NCBI RefSeq assembly: GCF_011683915.1
Contig: NZ_JAAQPH010000004.1
Span: 62,001 to 126,000, forward strand
Source of the DNA: Pelagibius litoralis
GTDB lineage: Bacteria > Pseudomonadota > Alphaproteobacteria > Kiloniellales > Kiloniellaceae
Direction of reading: 5' to 3'
DNA: 64,000 nt
Shown here: positions 16,398 to 26,156 of the stretch, piece by piece
Layout of the letters: every line of letters starts with the position of its first letter
How positions within the stretch are numbered: the stretch's first letter is position 1
Notes under the pieces: model-generated
The model's input: the letters and a program-made list of their open reading frames with translations, nothing else
The model's database searches: none
Told to the model about the DNA's origin: nothing
Program-made: the position numbers and the translations under genes

Positions 16398-17258
16398 CTA
16401 GGGGCTTTGCCGCTCCAGAAGTTTTCGAATCTCCCGGACCTCCTGATGCACGGCCTTCAGGTCGTCCTCCAGCCGCATGGCATCGCCGTGCGATTGCTGG
16501 GTGATCTTGTCCAGCGCTTCGTCCCTTTCCTCGTCATGCTGGCTTTGCATGGCGTTCACGATAATGGCGATGAAGAGGTTCAGGACAGCGAAGGTGGTCA
16601 CCAGGATGAAGGGTACGAAGAAAGCCCAGGCGTAGGGAAAGACGGTCATCACCGGGCGAACGATCCCCATCGACCAGCTTTCCAGGGTCATGATCTGGAA
16701 CAGTGAATAGGCCGAGGCGCCGATGCTGCCGAACCAGTCGGGAAAGGCGGCGCCGAAAAGCTTCGTCGCCATCACCGCGAAGACATAGTAGATCAGCCCC
16801 AGCAGGGCCGCGACCGAACCCATGCCGGGGATCGCCTGCAGCAGGGCCTGAACCACCTTGCGCATCGACGGGATGACCGAGATCAGGCGCAGGACCCGAA
16901 GCACCCGCAAGGCGCGCAGCACCGAGAAGGCCGCCGAGCCCGGCGCCAGGCTGATCGCCACCACGGTAAAGTCGAAGAGGTTCCAGGGGTCTTTGAAGAA
17001 GCTGGTACGATAGACCCAGAGCTTGGCCAGGATCTCAATCACGAAGACCGCGACGATGGCCTGGTCGGCCAGCAGCAGGAAGTCGCCGACCTGGGCCATA
17101 ACGCTCGCCGAGGTCTCGAGTCCCAGTACCACGGCGTTGATCAGGATCAGGATGGTGATCGCGCGCTGGGTCTTCGATGATTCCAGGGCTCGCTGCAGGC
17201 GCGAAGGCTGTGCCGGATCTGCTGATCTGGAATTCGGCGTACCGGGACTTGACGACAT
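16398..17258 (-). CDS. Bacterial voltage-gated sodium channel (NavBac/NaChBac type)
   Basis: This 286-residue inner-membrane ion channel has six membrane helices. S4 carries regularly spaced arginines (RALRVLRVLRL, about residues 115-125) and serves as the voltage sensor. The pore loop has the filter TLESWSM at about 191-197, the LESW signature of sodium-selective bacterial channels. The cytoplasmic C-terminus (about 240-286) is charged and helix-forming, as in the tetramerising coiled coil of the family. Four subunits would form the channel. In other bacteria such channels support motility, chemotaxis or pH homeostasis; here chemoreceptor and kinase genes lie nearby. Confidence 0.92.
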   Translation of the reverse strand: MSSSPGTPNSRSADPAQPSRLQRALESSKTQRAITILILINAVVLGLETSASVMAQVGDFLLLADQAIVAVFVIEILAKLWVYRTSFFKDPWNLFDFTVVAISLAPGSAAFSVLRALRVLRVLRLISVIPSMRKVVQALLQAIPGMGSVAALLGLIYYVFAVMATKLFGAAFPDWFGSIGASAYSLFQIMTLESWSMGIVRPVMTVFPYAWAFFVPFILVTTFAVLNLFIAIIVNAMQSQHDEERDEALDKITQQSHGDAMRLEDDLKAVHQEVREIRKLLERQSP

Positions 17259-17436
17259 GACGGGGTTTCCTGTTGGGACGGGATGGGTCGGCGAAGCTGC
17301 TTAGATGTGCGGTACGGCGCGGGGGGTCAATAGCTACCTGCTATAGGCGGCCTGCCGCCACAGAGAACCAAGCGGTCTCGGGCCGGGATAAAAGCCCGGC
17401 AAGGGGCACTGGAAAGGCGAAGCCGATCGCCGTGGT

Positions 17437-18666
17437 TCAGGCGGTCGCCGGCAGCTGGTCTTCCGGTTTCAAATCCCGCCGGGCGGCGGGCAGGCGGACC
17501 TCCACCTCGGTGCCGAAATTGAGCCGGCTGCGCAGGAAGAGCTGGCCGCCGTGCAGCTCGACCAGGGCCTTGGTCAGCGGCAGGCCGAGCCCGGCCCCCT
17601 GATGGGGATGGGCGCGTTTGTCATGCGCCTGGCCGAAAGGCTGCAGGATGACGTCGATATCTTTTTCACGGATGCCGATGCCGTTGTCGCTGACCAGGAT
17701 TCGCAAATCCCCGTCCGGCGTTGTCGCCAGCCGCAGGTTCACATGGCCGCCGACCTGGGTGAACTTGATGGCGTTGGTGAGCAGGTTCAGCACGATTTGC
17801 TTCAGCTTGACCGCGTCGGCGATCAGGTGCTCGGCTGACTGTGCGGCGTGACGTTCCAGGCGCACGCCGGCGCTGGCCGCCCGCGGTTCCAGCAGCTTGG
17901 CACAGCCCGCCAGCAGGCTCGTCAGGTCAACCGACTCTTCATGCAATTCCATCTTCCCGGCTTCGGTCACCGAGAGGTTCAGCAGATCCTCCACCAGGCT
18001 GAGCAGAAGCTGGCCGCTGTGGTGGATGTAGCCGACATGTTCGCTCTGCTGTTCGGTCAGCGGGCCATAGAGTTTGCGGCCCAGCAGGTCGGAAAAGCCG
18101 ATGATGGCATTCAGGGGCGTGCGCAGTTCGTGGCTGACGTTGGCCAGAAACTTGGTCTTCGCGCCGTTCGCTTCGGTCACCTGATGCAGGGCCTTGCTGA
18201 GACGATCGAAGCGTTGGCCGGCGATGGCCACGGTCATGCGCATCAGCTCAGTTGCCGTTGCAATACCGCTGTAGCTGCCGTTTCGGGTGACGATGAATCC
18301 GTCGACCATGGCTTTGGGTTTGCTGGACAGCAGAAGGTCGCTCACTTCTTCGATGCGGTGATCCCACTCGACGATCAGCGGCGATGGGTCCATCAGTTTG
18401 GAAATCGGTTTGGCGTTGAACAACTCGGGCCAATAGGGCTTGGCCATGTTGGCCAGGAACTCCAGCCGGCTGACCAGGCCGAGGGGCTGTCCGGCGCGCA
18501 CCACGGCCACTGCCGACAGCGTCTCGTCACGGCGCAGCATCGCATGAACGTCTGCGCAGCTGGTCTGCGGAAGCACGGCGGGCGCGTCATTCGCCAGCAC
18601 GTCGGCGCAGAGCGACTCGCCGCTGGGCTGGTGATCATCAGATGCCTCGGCTGTGGCGCCCGTCAT
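17437..18666 (-). CDS. Sensor histidine kinase with N-terminal CBS-like pair
   Basis: This 409-residue cytoplasmic kinase begins with about 150 residues resembling a CBS-domain pair (GLVSRLEFLANMA, then ISKLMDPSPLIVEW and GFIVTRNGSYSGIATATELM). The HisKA helix carries the phospho-acceptor His near residue 179 (VSHELRTPLNAIIGF). The HATPase domain has NLLTNAIKFTQ, DNGIGIREKDI and GAGLGLPLTKA. CBS pairs commonly bind adenine nucleotides, so the input could be energy state or a nucleotide; that is inference. No response regulator is adjacent. Confidence 0.88.
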   Translation of the reverse strand: MTGATAEASDDHQPSGESLCADVLANDAPAVLPQTSCADVHAMLRRDETLSAVAVVRAGQPLGLVSRLEFLANMAKPYWPELFNAKPISKLMDPSPLIVEWDHRIEEVSDLLLSSKPKAMVDGFIVTRNGSYSGIATATELMRMTVAIAGQRFDRLSKALHQVTEANGAKTKFLANVSHELRTPLNAIIGFSDLLGRKLYGPLTEQQSEHVGYIHHSGQLLLSLVEDLLNLSVTEAGKMELHEESVDLTSLLAGCAKLLEPRAASAGVRLERHAAQSAEHLIADAVKLKQIVLNLLTNAIKFTQVGGHVNLRLATTPDGDLRILVSDNGIGIREKDIDVILQPFGQAHDKRAHPHQGAGLGLPLTKALVELHGGQLFLRSRLNFGTEVEVRLPAARRDLKPEDQLPATA

Positions 18667-18836
18667 GTGGACTGTCCCGGATTGTATGATGGTTGCGGCG
18701 GAACGCTAAACCCTGGGTCGTTAACAAATCTTTGTGCGAAGACGGGCGATCGATCCCTGGCACAGGCGCAGTTTCCGAATGGCAATCAGGCCCGATGCCG
18801 CGGTCAGCCTTTGTTTCAAATAGGTGACACTTCGGC

Positions 18837-19736
18837 TTAGCGATTACTGGCGCCGTTCAGGCGCGGCTCCAGCGTCCGCAGATGGCTGTAAAGCAAATCG
18901 ACCAGGGCGCGAATGCGCGCAGAGCGCCGCAGATCGGGATGGGTCAGCAGCCACAGCCCGGTATCCAAATCCTCCGGCGGATCCATCACCCGGCGAAGAC
19001 CGGGATCGGCGTCGCCCAGGAAGCAGGGCAGGACGGCCAGGCCAAGATCGGCGCGCACCGCACTCGCCTGGTTCAGCAGCGAATTGGAGCGATAGCCGAC
19101 GGCGTGGCGGTCGACCGTTCGGGTGAGCCAGGCGGTCATGCCCGGCGGCCCGGCGCCCTCGTCCCAGGCAACCCAGCGCCGGCCTGCCAGTTCCCCCGGC
19201 GCCGGAATTTCGCTGTCACCGCCGCAGTAGACCGTGGAAGCGAGAGTCGCGATCCGCCGCCCGGAGAGGCTTTCCGGTGGTTCGCGGGTCGGGCGCAACG
19301 CAATGTCCGCTTCGCGCTTGGTCAGGCTGAGCATGCGGTTGTCGATTACCAGTTCCACGGTGATCTCGGGATAGCTCTGCCGAAACAGAACCAGCAGAGG
19401 CATCAACAGCACTTCCGCGATGTCATCCGGCGCGGTGAGGCGCAGGCTGCCGGTGAGGCGCAGGTCACGTCCGCTGAGGCGCCGCTCCAGCGCTTCCATC
19501 TCCGCTTCAACCCGCTCGGCCGTGCGCAGCAGGTCCTCGCCGGCGGCGGTCGTGACATAGCTGCCGCCCTGGCGTTCGAACAGGCGTGTTGCCAGCCTTG
19601 CCTCGATCGCCCCGAGGCGCCGGAAAACCGTCGAATGATTGACCCGCAGGCGGCGCGCGGCCCCGGCCAGACTGCCCTCCCGCGCGATGGCCAGAAGGGT
19701 GTGCAGGTCGCCCGAGAGATCTTTATTTGCGTTCAT
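18837..19736 (-). CDS. LysR-family transcriptional regulator
   Basis: This 299-residue LysR regulator has an N-terminal winged helix-turn-helix (residues about 8-65: LHTLLAIAREGSLAGAARRL, then HSTVFRRLGAIE) and a LysR substrate-binding domain. The first helix lacks the usual FxxV pattern but is otherwise canonical. I chose the start MNANKDLSG at 19736. It is divergent from the DoxX gene at 19878, the arrangement in which LysR proteins commonly control the divergent neighbour. The effector is unknown. Confidence 0.9.
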   Translation of the reverse strand: MNANKDLSGDLHTLLAIAREGSLAGAARRLRVNHSTVFRRLGAIEARLATRLFERQGGSYVTTAAGEDLLRTAERVEAEMEALERRLSGRDLRLTGSLRLTAPDDIAEVLLMPLLVLFRQSYPEITVELVIDNRMLSLTKREADIALRPTREPPESLSGRRIATLASTVYCGGDSEIPAPGELAGRRWVAWDEGAGPPGMTAWLTRTVDRHAVGYRSNSLLNQASAVRADLGLAVLPCFLGDADPGLRRVMDPPEDLDTGLWLLTHPDLRRSARIRALVDLLYSHLRTLEPRLNGASNR

Positions 19737-19877
19737 GCAAGAGAGCTTTGCAGTTTTTGCTGATCGACTTGCAATGAAGCAAATCATAGATGAGAGGGCA
19801 GAACAAGAGGCCCCGCTTGGGATGCTCCCATGGACGGAGCACTCCCGCGGGCCGCATCACATTCTCGGAGACAGACA
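19737..19877. promoter_or_regulatory. Divergent LysR/DoxX control region with TTGC/GCAA motifs
   Basis: The 141-bp gap between the divergent LysR and DoxX genes contains several TTGC or GCAA tetranucleotides. They include the interrupted dyad TTGC-N6-GCAA at 19769-19782. Its shape fits a LysR-type T-N11-A operator. The assignment rests on position and symmetry only. Confidence 0.4.
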
Positions 19878-20306
19878 ATGATCGATTCCAAGACCGCACC
19901 CTACGCCGCACTGATCCTGCGGGTCGCCCTGGGCATCATGTTCCTGGCCCACAGCCTTTATCTGAAAGTGATCGTCTTCACGATGCCCGGCACCGTCGGT
20001 TTCTTCGAATCCCTCGGGCTGCCGGGCGTCGTTGCCTACCTCACCGTCACCGCCGAGATCCTGGGCGGTTTGGCGCTGATTCTCGGCATCCGGACCCGCC
20101 TGGCGGTCCTTGCCGTGATGCCGGTTCTGCTGGGCGCTACCTGGGTGCACTCGGGCAACGGCTGGGTCTTCTCCGCCGAGGGTGGCGGCTGGGAGTATCC
20201 GGTGTTCCTGATTGTCGCCGCCGTGGTGCAGGCGCTGCTGGGCGACGGCGCCCATGCCGTGAAGCTGCCGTTCGCGCAGCAGGTCAAGACAGCCGTGGCG
20301 CGTTGA
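19878..20306 (+). CDS. DoxX-family membrane protein
   Basis: This 142-residue protein has four hydrophobic segments and the DoxX pattern: LRVALGIMFLAHSLYLK, then GLPGVVAYLTVTAEILGGLAL and a TWVHSGNGW loop. DoxX proteins are small inner-membrane proteins of varied roles, including subunits of quinol-linked oxidoreductases and systems for thiol stress. The ATG at 19878 has GGAG about 8 bases upstream. It probably responds to the divergent LysR regulator. Its biochemical role is not resolved. Confidence 0.85.
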   Translation: MIDSKTAPYAALILRVALGIMFLAHSLYLKVIVFTMPGTVGFFESLGLPGVVAYLTVTAEILGGLALILGIRTRLAVLAVMPVLLGATWVHSGNGWVFSAEGGGWEYPVFLIVAAVVQALLGDGAHAVKLPFAQQVKTAVAR

Positions 20307-20318
20307 GTCGGTCCGGCG

Positions 20319-20368
20319 GCGGGGGAGCGGGCTGGGTCTTCTCCGACGTCAGTCGAAAAAGCTCTAGG
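20319..20368 (-). repeat. Half copy of the palindromic repeat family, inverted orientation
   Basis: Read on the minus strand, this segment begins CTAGAGCTTTTTCGACTGAC and continues GTCGG. After a short diverged stretch it has CCAGCCCGCTCCCCC, matching the left end and outer hairpin arm of the repeats at 1068, 41033 and 60711. The right half is missing. It is best explained as a truncated copy between the DoxX gene and the chemoreceptor terminator. Confidence 0.7.
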
Positions 20369-20391
20369 CGGTGGCAGCCGGGTTGGAACAC

Positions 20392-20426
20392 AAAAAGGGC
20401 GCCCGGCAATGGCTGCCGGACGCCCT
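20392..20426 (-). terminator. Rho-independent terminator of the chemoreceptor gene
   Basis: On the minus strand a 12-bp GC-rich stem with a 5-base loop (arms 20397-20408 and 20414-20425, one G-U pair) is followed by five U residues. It lies about 29 bp past the chemoreceptor stop. Confidence 0.85.
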
Positions 20427-20454
20427 CTTGTGGTGCAGGTATCGACGTCTGTGT

Positions 20455-22674
20455 CTAGGCGGCGCGGACGCGGACGAGGAATTCCTCGACCTTCTTGTTC
20501 AGCTCGACGGACTGCTGGGACAGCCCCGTCGCCGCTTCGAGAGCCGAGCGCGCAGCGGTCCCGGTCTCTTCAGCGCCCTTCTGAACATCACCGATGTTCG
20601 AGGAGACTTCCTGGGTACCGGTCGCCGCCTGCTGGGTGCTGGTGGAGATCTCGGCCACGGCCGCCGTCTGCTCTTCGATGGCCGCCGAGATCGAGCCGGC
20701 GATCTCGTCGACCTTCACAATGGTGTCCTTGATCCGGCCGATGGCCTGAACGGCGGAGTCGGTCGTCGACTGGACACTGTTGATCTGCTGAGCGATCTCC
20801 TCCGTCGCCTTGGCAGTCTGCTGGGCCAGGCTCTTGACCTCGGAGGCAACCACGGCAAAGCCCTTACCGGCTTCACCGGCGCGGGCTGCCTCGATGGTCG
20901 CGTTCAGGGCCAGCAGATTGGTCTGCTCGGCGATGTCCGAGATCAGGGTCACGACTTCGCCGATCTTCTGAGCGGCCGAAGCCAGCTCGCGGACGACATT
21001 GTCGGTTTCCTCGACCTCGGTCTTGGCATCGCCTGTGCTGCGGGTCGATTCCGTGACCTGCCGCGCGATCTCGCTGATCGAACTCGACATCTCCTCCGAT
21101 GAAGCCGCCACCGTCTGCACGTTTGCCGTGGCCTGCTCGGCCGCCGCGGCAACCGCCGTCGACTTGTTGGTCGCGTCTTCCGCGGCGCCGGTCAGGTTCT
21201 GTGCCGAGTTCTTGATCTCGTTAGAAGCCGTGGAAACCGAGTTGACCACTTCCTTGACCGAAGCTTCGAAGTCGTCGGCCAGTTCGTTCATGGTCCGGCG
21301 CTTCTCTTCTTCGGCTTTCTGCTCCTGCTCGATCTTCTCCTCGGCCAGGCGTGCCATCTCGATGGCGTTCTCCTTGAAGACCTGGACGGCATCGGCCATG
21401 GCGCCGATTTCGTCCTTCTTGCCCAGCGCCGGGATGTCGATCCCCGTGTTGCCGTCTGCAAGGGTCTGCATGGCGTTGGTCATCAGGTTTATGGGGCCGA
21501 TCACAGCTTTGCTGACCATCAGCATCAAAAGACCGGACAGCACAATCAGGAGGATGGTAATCGCCAGCACGGCAATCTGCGCCGTTGCGACAACGCCTGC
21601 CGCTTCCTCGTCGGCCGCGTCGCTGATGGCATCCACCACGTCAGTGACCCGGTCCAGGGAATCGGCGACCTGGTCTGCATCGCTCTCCATGACTTCCAGT
21701 GTCTCGTCGGCGGTGCTTTCCGCTTGCAGCATATCGCGATGGGTATCGAACAGCTGCTCTTCTTGGGACGCGCGCGCCACCCAGGTATCGAACTTCTCGA
21801 TCAGAGCGGCGGCATCGGCCTTGTCTTCTTCGGACTCGGCCAGGACGGTCAGGGTCTCGAAATGCGGGCCAGCGCGATCGATAAGCGCAGCAAAATCCTC
21901 CTGCGGCTGCTTCAACTCTTCCGGGCTCTCCATCGCCATGTATTCACCGGCGGTGTCCTGCATCTCCATAACGATACGCTGCAGGGTCAATGCGGCTTTC
22001 ACCGCCGGGAAGTCGGTCTCGAACAGGCCGCCAAGGATGTCATTGACGTCGGCCGCAGTGGCGGTGAGGGTTTCGGCAAGTCTGTCGCCTTCATCTTCCG
22101 CCTTCGCCATCTCCTGCTCGTTTTCCAATGCGAACTCATCGAGCAGGATGATCAACTCGGCGCCGGTAGCATCAAATTCCGCCAGCAGGACATCCGCTTT
22201 GATTTCTTCCTCAAGCTCGTCGCGGTGAGCATCGATCATCTCGTTGGCGTGAACCACGAATTCCCCGTGCTCCGTGCGAACCTGCTCCATCTCATCGAGC
22301 AAATCCGGATCGGTGACCAGGACCTCGAGTTCGTCGTAGGTTGTCACGAACTCAGCAGCGAGTACTTTGAACTCTTCGTTCAATTCATCGACGACTTCGA
22401 GGTCTTCATCGGCGATGATTTCCTCGGCGACCTTCGTCGCCTCCCAGATATTGGCAATCAGGTCGCCGGATGTCTCGACTGTCGGCGCGGTCACGTCGGT
22501 TATGCCGTTCAGCATCTTGTCGATTTGGGCGATGAAGTACACGCCGATACCACCCGTGGTGATACCCAGAATGACAAGGAAAGAGACCCCGAAGTATAAC
22601 TTCCGGGCGACGGTGAGCGCCGCGGCGCCCTTTAGTTTTCTCTCAAGCTCGTTCGCTTTTTTAATCTTGGTCAT
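20455..22674 (-). CDS. Methyl-accepting chemotaxis protein
   Basis: This 739-residue transmembrane chemoreceptor has a first membrane helix at about residues 27-50 and a long periplasmic helical domain, unusually rich in Glu and Asp, to about residue 365. A second membrane helix ([18 protein letters not shown]) and a HAMP domain follow. The cytoplasmic signalling domain has the hairpin tip segment [16 protein letters not shown]. The large acidic sensor region resembles helical-bundle sensors rather than a Cache domain. I see no CheR-binding pentapeptide at the C-terminus. The gene is monocistronic, with an AT-rich upstream region and its own terminator. The ligand is unknown. Confidence 0.93.
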   Translation of the reverse strand: MTKIKKANELERKLKGAAALTVARKLYFGVSFLVILGITTGGIGVYFIAQIDKMLNGITDVTAPTVETSGDLIANIWEATKVAEEIIADEDLEVVDELNEEFKVLAAEFVTTYDELEVLVTDPDLLDEMEQVRTEHGEFVVHANEMIDAHRDELEEEIKADVLLAEFDATGAELIILLDEFALENEQEMAKAEDEGDRLAETLTATAADVNDILGGLFETDFPAVKAALTLQRIVMEMQDTAGEYMAMESPEELKQPQEDFAALIDRAGPHFETLTVLAESEEDKADAAALIEKFDTWVARASQEEQLFDTHRDMLQAESTADETLEVMESDADQVADSLDRVTDVVDAISDAADEEAAGVVATAQIAVLAITILLIVLSGLLMLMVSKAVIGPINLMTNAMQTLADGNTGIDIPALGKKDEIGAMADAVQVFKENAIEMARLAEEKIEQEQKAEEEKRRTMNELADDFEASVKEVVNSVSTASNEIKNSAQNLTGAAEDATNKSTAVAAAAEQATANVQTVAASSEEMSSSISEIARQVTESTRSTGDAKTEVEETDNVVRELASAAQKIGEVVTLISDIAEQTNLLALNATIEAARAGEAGKGFAVVASEVKSLAQQTAKATEEIAQQINSVQSTTDSAVQAIGRIKDTIVKVDEIAGSISAAIEEQTAAVAEISTSTQQAATGTQEVSSNIGDVQKGAEETGTAARSALEAATGLSQQSVELNKKVEEFLVRVRAA

Positions 22675-22915
22675 GGAAACCTGTACTGTTTGATGCCGAT
22701 TGCTCCAGCTATGGCTATCACTGCTTTGAGAACAAAATATTAATCAGAATAATTAGATTTTCCTCAAGCAAAGGAATATATTCAAGATTCGTGTTTCGGT
22801 TATTTTGTCAGCTCGGCTGGCTCGCCATTTGTCGATATCGAGGAAGATGATCCGCGGCGCCTCTTGGGAACCGTTAGCCCCGGCCGCTTCCTTGAACCTG
22901 AAAAAGCGCGCCGGC

Positions 22916-23866
22916 TTATTTGACTTGGTCGAGGCCGACCAGGGCGCGGGCGAAGTCCTTGGCGGTGAAGGGGCGGAAGTCTTCGGCCCCTTCGCCGACG
23001 CCGATGGCATGGACCGGCAGGCCGAACTTTTCGGCCAGGGCTACCAGCACGCCGCCGCGCGCCGAGCCGTCCAGCTTGGTGACGACGAGGCCGGTCAGGT
23101 TCACCAGCTCCTTGAAAGTGCCGATCTGGGTCAGGGCGTTCTGGCCGGTGGTGGCGTCGAGCACCAGGACCACGTGATGAGGCGCCGCGGGCTCCACCTT
23201 CGTGATGACGCGGGCGACCTTCTGCAGCTCGGCCATCAGCTCGGCCCTGTTGTGAAGGCGCCCGGCGGTATCGATCAGCAGCAGGTCGTCGCCGGCGGCC
23301 TTGGCCTGCTCCACTGCCTCGAAGGCGAGGCCGGCGGCATCGGCACCCTGCTTGCCGGCGACCACGGGACAGCCCGAGCGCTCGCCCCAGATCTTCAACT
23401 GCTCGATGGCGGCGGCGCGGAAGGTATCGCCGGCGGCGAGGCGCACGGAAAGGCCCTGGCGCCGATAGTGGGTCGCCAGCTTGCCGATGGTGGTGGTCTT
23501 GCCGGAGCCGTTGACCCCGACCACCAGCACCACGTTGGGCTTGTTCGAGGGATCGAGGGTGAGGGGCCGGGCCACCGGTTCGAGGATGCCGGCGATGTCG
23601 CCGGCCAGGGCTTCGCGCACCTCCTGCGGATCGACTTCCTTGTCGAAGCGGGTCTTCGCCAGATTGGCGGTCAGCTTGGTGGCCGTGGTCACGCCCAGGT
23701 CGGCGGTGATCAACAGCTCCTCCAGTTCCTCCAGCGCGGCGTCATCCAACTTGCGCTTGGTGAAGATGCCGGCGATGCCGTCGCCCAGCTTGCTGGAGGA
23801 ACGGGTGAGGCCGGCCTTCAGGCGGGAGAACCAGCCGCCCTTTTTCTGTTCCGCCGTATCGCTCAC
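22916..23866 (-). CDS. ftsY: Signal recognition particle receptor FtsY
   Basis: This 316-residue SRP-receptor GTPase docks ribosome-SRP complexes at the membrane. After a short basic N-terminus (the acidic A domain of E. coli FtsY is absent, as is common in alphaproteobacteria) come the N domain and the G domain. Visible motifs are GVNGSGKTTT (P-loop), the DTFRAAA insertion-box motif, DTAGR, and TKLDG. The start is GTG at 23866, overlapping the mtaB stop as GTGA, so translation is coupled. It is the last gene of the dapF-mtaB-ftsY operon. Confidence 0.97.
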   Translation of the reverse strand: MSDTAEQKKGGWFSRLKAGLTRSSSKLGDGIAGIFTKRKLDDAALEELEELLITADLGVTTATKLTANLAKTRFDKEVDPQEVREALAGDIAGILEPVARPLTLDPSNKPNVVLVVGVNGSGKTTTIGKLATHYRRQGLSVRLAAGDTFRAAAIEQLKIWGERSGCPVVAGKQGADAAGLAFEAVEQAKAAGDDLLLIDTAGRLHNRAELMAELQKVARVITKVEPAAPHHVVLVLDATTGQNALTQIGTFKELVNLTGLVVTKLDGSARGGVLVALAEKFGLPVHAIGVGEGAEDFRPFTAKDFARALVGLDQVK

Positions 23867-25152
23867 GCTGCCGGCGACAGTTGCTGTTGAACAGGCACGG
23901 CAACCAGACGTTCGCCGTCGCGCCCGGTGATGCGGGTTGCCGCCACCGCGCCGATCTCACCCGTCTGAAGCAGCACCGGCGCGAAAGTCTCGCTGCGCCC
24001 GAGAAACCGCCCGTCGGCTTCCTGTTTCTCGATCAGCACCGATGCCCGCTTGCCGACCTGGCTGTCCAGGAACTGTTCCAGCGCCATGGCACCGGCGCTG
24101 CGCAGGCGCGCGGCGCGTTCCTTGCGCAGCGCCAGGGGCAGTTGCGGCATCTTCGCCGCCGGCGTGCCCTTGCGCGCCGAATAGGGGAAAACGTGCAGAT
24201 AGGTGAGCCCGCAGTCCTCGATCAGCTTCAGCGAGTTCTCGAACATCGCCTCGCTCTCGGTCGGGAAGCCGGCGATCAGGTCGGCGCCGAAGACGATGTC
24301 GGGGCGTAGGGACCGCAGTTCGCCGCAGAGCGCCACCGCTTCGGCGCGCGAATGGCGCCGCTTCATGCGCTTCAGGATCATGTCGTCGCCGGCCTGCAGG
24401 GAGAGATGCAGATGCGGCATCAGGCGCGGCTCCTCGGCGATCAGGCGGCGCAGGTCCGGGTCCAGCTCGATGGCGTCGAGGGAGGAAAGGCGCAGGCGCT
24501 TCAGCGCCGGCACCTGGGCCAGCAGACGGCGCAGCATCTGGCCCAGGCTGGGTTGTCCCGGCAGGTCGCCGCCGTAGGAGGTGACGTCGACACCGGTCAG
24601 CACCACCTCCGCCACGTCGCGCTCCACGAGGTTGCGGACCTGGCGCACCACCTCGCCCAGAGGGACCGAGCGGCTGTTGCCGCGGCCATAGGGGATGATG
24701 CAGAAGGTGCAGCGGTGATCGCAGCCCTGCTGCACCTGGACGAAGGCGCGGGTGCGCTCGGCAAAGCCGTCGATCATCTGCGGCGCGGTCTCTGTCACGC
24801 TCATGATGTCGTTGACCAGCAGCGGTGTCGCATTGTCCGGCAGAAAGCTCTCGGCGCGCAGTTTTTCCTCGTTGCCGATCACCCGGTCGACCTCGGCCAT
24901 GGCGGCGAAGCCCTGGGGGTCGATCTGGGCGGCGCAGCCGGTGACGATGATCTGCGCCTCCGGGCTTTCGCGCCGGGCCTTGCGGATCGCCTGACGCGCC
25001 TGGCGCTCGGCCTCGCCGGTCACGGCGCAGGTGTTGACGATGACGGCGTTGTCCAGGCCCGCCGCCTCGGCATGGCCGCGCATTACTTCCGACTCATAGG
25101 CATTGAGGCGGCAGCCGAAGGTCAGGATGCGGGGCTTGTGGTCCGTGCTCAC
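23863..25152 (-). CDS. mtaB: tRNA t6A37 methylthiotransferase MtaB
   Basis: This 429-residue radical-SAM enzyme converts t6A to ms2t6A at position 37 of tRNAs reading ANN codons. The N-terminal methylthiotransferase domain has three cluster cysteines (FGCRLN, NTCAVT, TGCAAQ). The radical-SAM motif CDHRCTFC follows, and a C-terminal TRAM-like region ends the protein. I place the start at the GTG at 25152 (MSTDHKPRILTFGC); the longer upstream frame is the dapF shadow. Both junctions, with dapF and with ftsY, are GTGA overlaps. Confidence 0.95.
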   Translation of the reverse strand: MSTDHKPRILTFGCRLNAYESEVMRGHAEAAGLDNAVIVNTCAVTGEAERQARQAIRKARRESPEAQIIVTGCAAQIDPQGFAAMAEVDRVIGNEEKLRAESFLPDNATPLLVNDIMSVTETAPQMIDGFAERTRAFVQVQQGCDHRCTFCIIPYGRGNSRSVPLGEVVRQVRNLVERDVAEVVLTGVDVTSYGGDLPGQPSLGQMLRRLLAQVPALKRLRLSSLDAIELDPDLRRLIAEEPRLMPHLHLSLQAGDDMILKRMKRRHSRAEAVALCGELRSLRPDIVFGADLIAGFPTESEAMFENSLKLIEDCGLTYLHVFPYSARKGTPAAKMPQLPLALRKERAARLRSAGAMALEQFLDSQVGKRASVLIEKQEADGRFLGRSETFAPVLLQTGEIGAVAATRITGRDGERLVAVPVQQQLSPAA

Positions 25153-25970
25153 AGCGTAAGCTCGCCAGTAAAGGCGGTGGCGACCGCACCGGTCATCTCC
25201 ACGTGGCCGTCCTCGCGCCATTCCAGTTCCAGGGGGCCACCGTCCAGAACGACTTCGACTTTGCGGCCGGTCAGGCCCCGGCGCGCGGCGGCCACAGCGG
25301 CGGCGCAGGCCCCGCTGCCGCAGGCCTGGGTCAGGCCGACCCCGCGCTCCCAGACCCTGAGACGCAGGCGGTCCGGGCCGATGATCTCGGCGGCGCCGAT
25401 GTTGGCGCGCTCGGGAAACAGCGGATGATGCTCCAGATCTGGGCCCAGCGCGTCCAGGGGCAGGGCTTCGACATCCTCGACAAAGAAGACCGCATGGGGG
25501 TTGCCCATGTTGACCCCGACCGGATCGGCCAGGGGGCCGTTCTCGATGCCCAGGTGCAGGGTATCGCGCTCCTCGCTCAGGGGGATGTCGCGCCAATCGG
25601 TCAGAGCCTCTCCCATGTCCACCGTGACCCGCCCGGGCCCGGCGGCGTTGGCCTGCAGCAGGCCGCGCTTGGTTTCGATGGTCAGGTGATCCTGCCCGGT
25701 CTCCGCCATCACCAGGGCCGCCACGCAGCGCGTGCCGTTGCCGCAGGCCCCGACCTCGCCGCCGTCATGGTTGCGGATGCGCATAAAGACGTCGGCGCTG
25801 CCGTTCGTCGGCGGCTCCAGGATCAGCAACTGGTCGCAGCCCACGCCGGTCCGGCGGTCGGCGATGGCCTGGGCCAGGGCGTCCGTCAGGGCAAAGGGCT
25901 CGGCCCTGGCATCGACGACCACAAAGTCGTTGCCCAGGCCGTGCATCTTGATGAAAGGGCGTGCGGTCAT
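25149..25970 (-). CDS. dapF: Diaminopimelate epimerase
   Basis: This 273-residue cytoplasmic enzyme isomerises LL- to meso-diaminopimelate for lysine and peptidoglycan synthesis. The protein starts MTARPFIKMHGLGNDFVV, the family's conserved beginning. Both catalytic cysteines are visible, in GACGNGTRC and ACGSGAC. I chose the ATG at 25970; the frame extends further upstream, but that part does not match the family. First gene of the dapF-mtaB-ftsY operon, a common alphaproteobacterial order. Confidence 0.97.
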   Translation of the reverse strand: MTARPFIKMHGLGNDFVVVDARAEPFALTDALAQAIADRRTGVGCDQLLILEPPTNGSADVFMRIRNHDGGEVGACGNGTRCVAALVMAETGQDHLTIETKRGLLQANAAGPGRVTVDMGEALTDWRDIPLSEERDTLHLGIENGPLADPVGVNMGNPHAVFFVEDVEALPLDALGPDLEHHPLFPERANIGAAEIIGPDRLRLRVWERGVGLTQACGSGACAAAVAAARRGLTGRKVEVVLDGGPLELEWREDGHVEMTGAVATAFTGELTL

Positions 25971-26156
25971 AAGGCGGGTTATAGGGCCCAGAGGGTGGAT
26001 AAGTCCATAGAGCTGGGAACACGGGTGTTTTGTACGGACCTGACCGCTCTGCCCCAATTTAGCCACAGCCGCGCCCTCTTTCCGGGCGCATTGGCTTGCA
26101 GGCTTCCGCAGGGCGCGCCGGCATTGGGCCCTGCGCCGCGATCTCTGGGGGAGACC

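Noticed and set aside
22675-22915. Possible terminator after ftsY
   Set aside because: The GC stem next to the T-run is too short and irregular to call.
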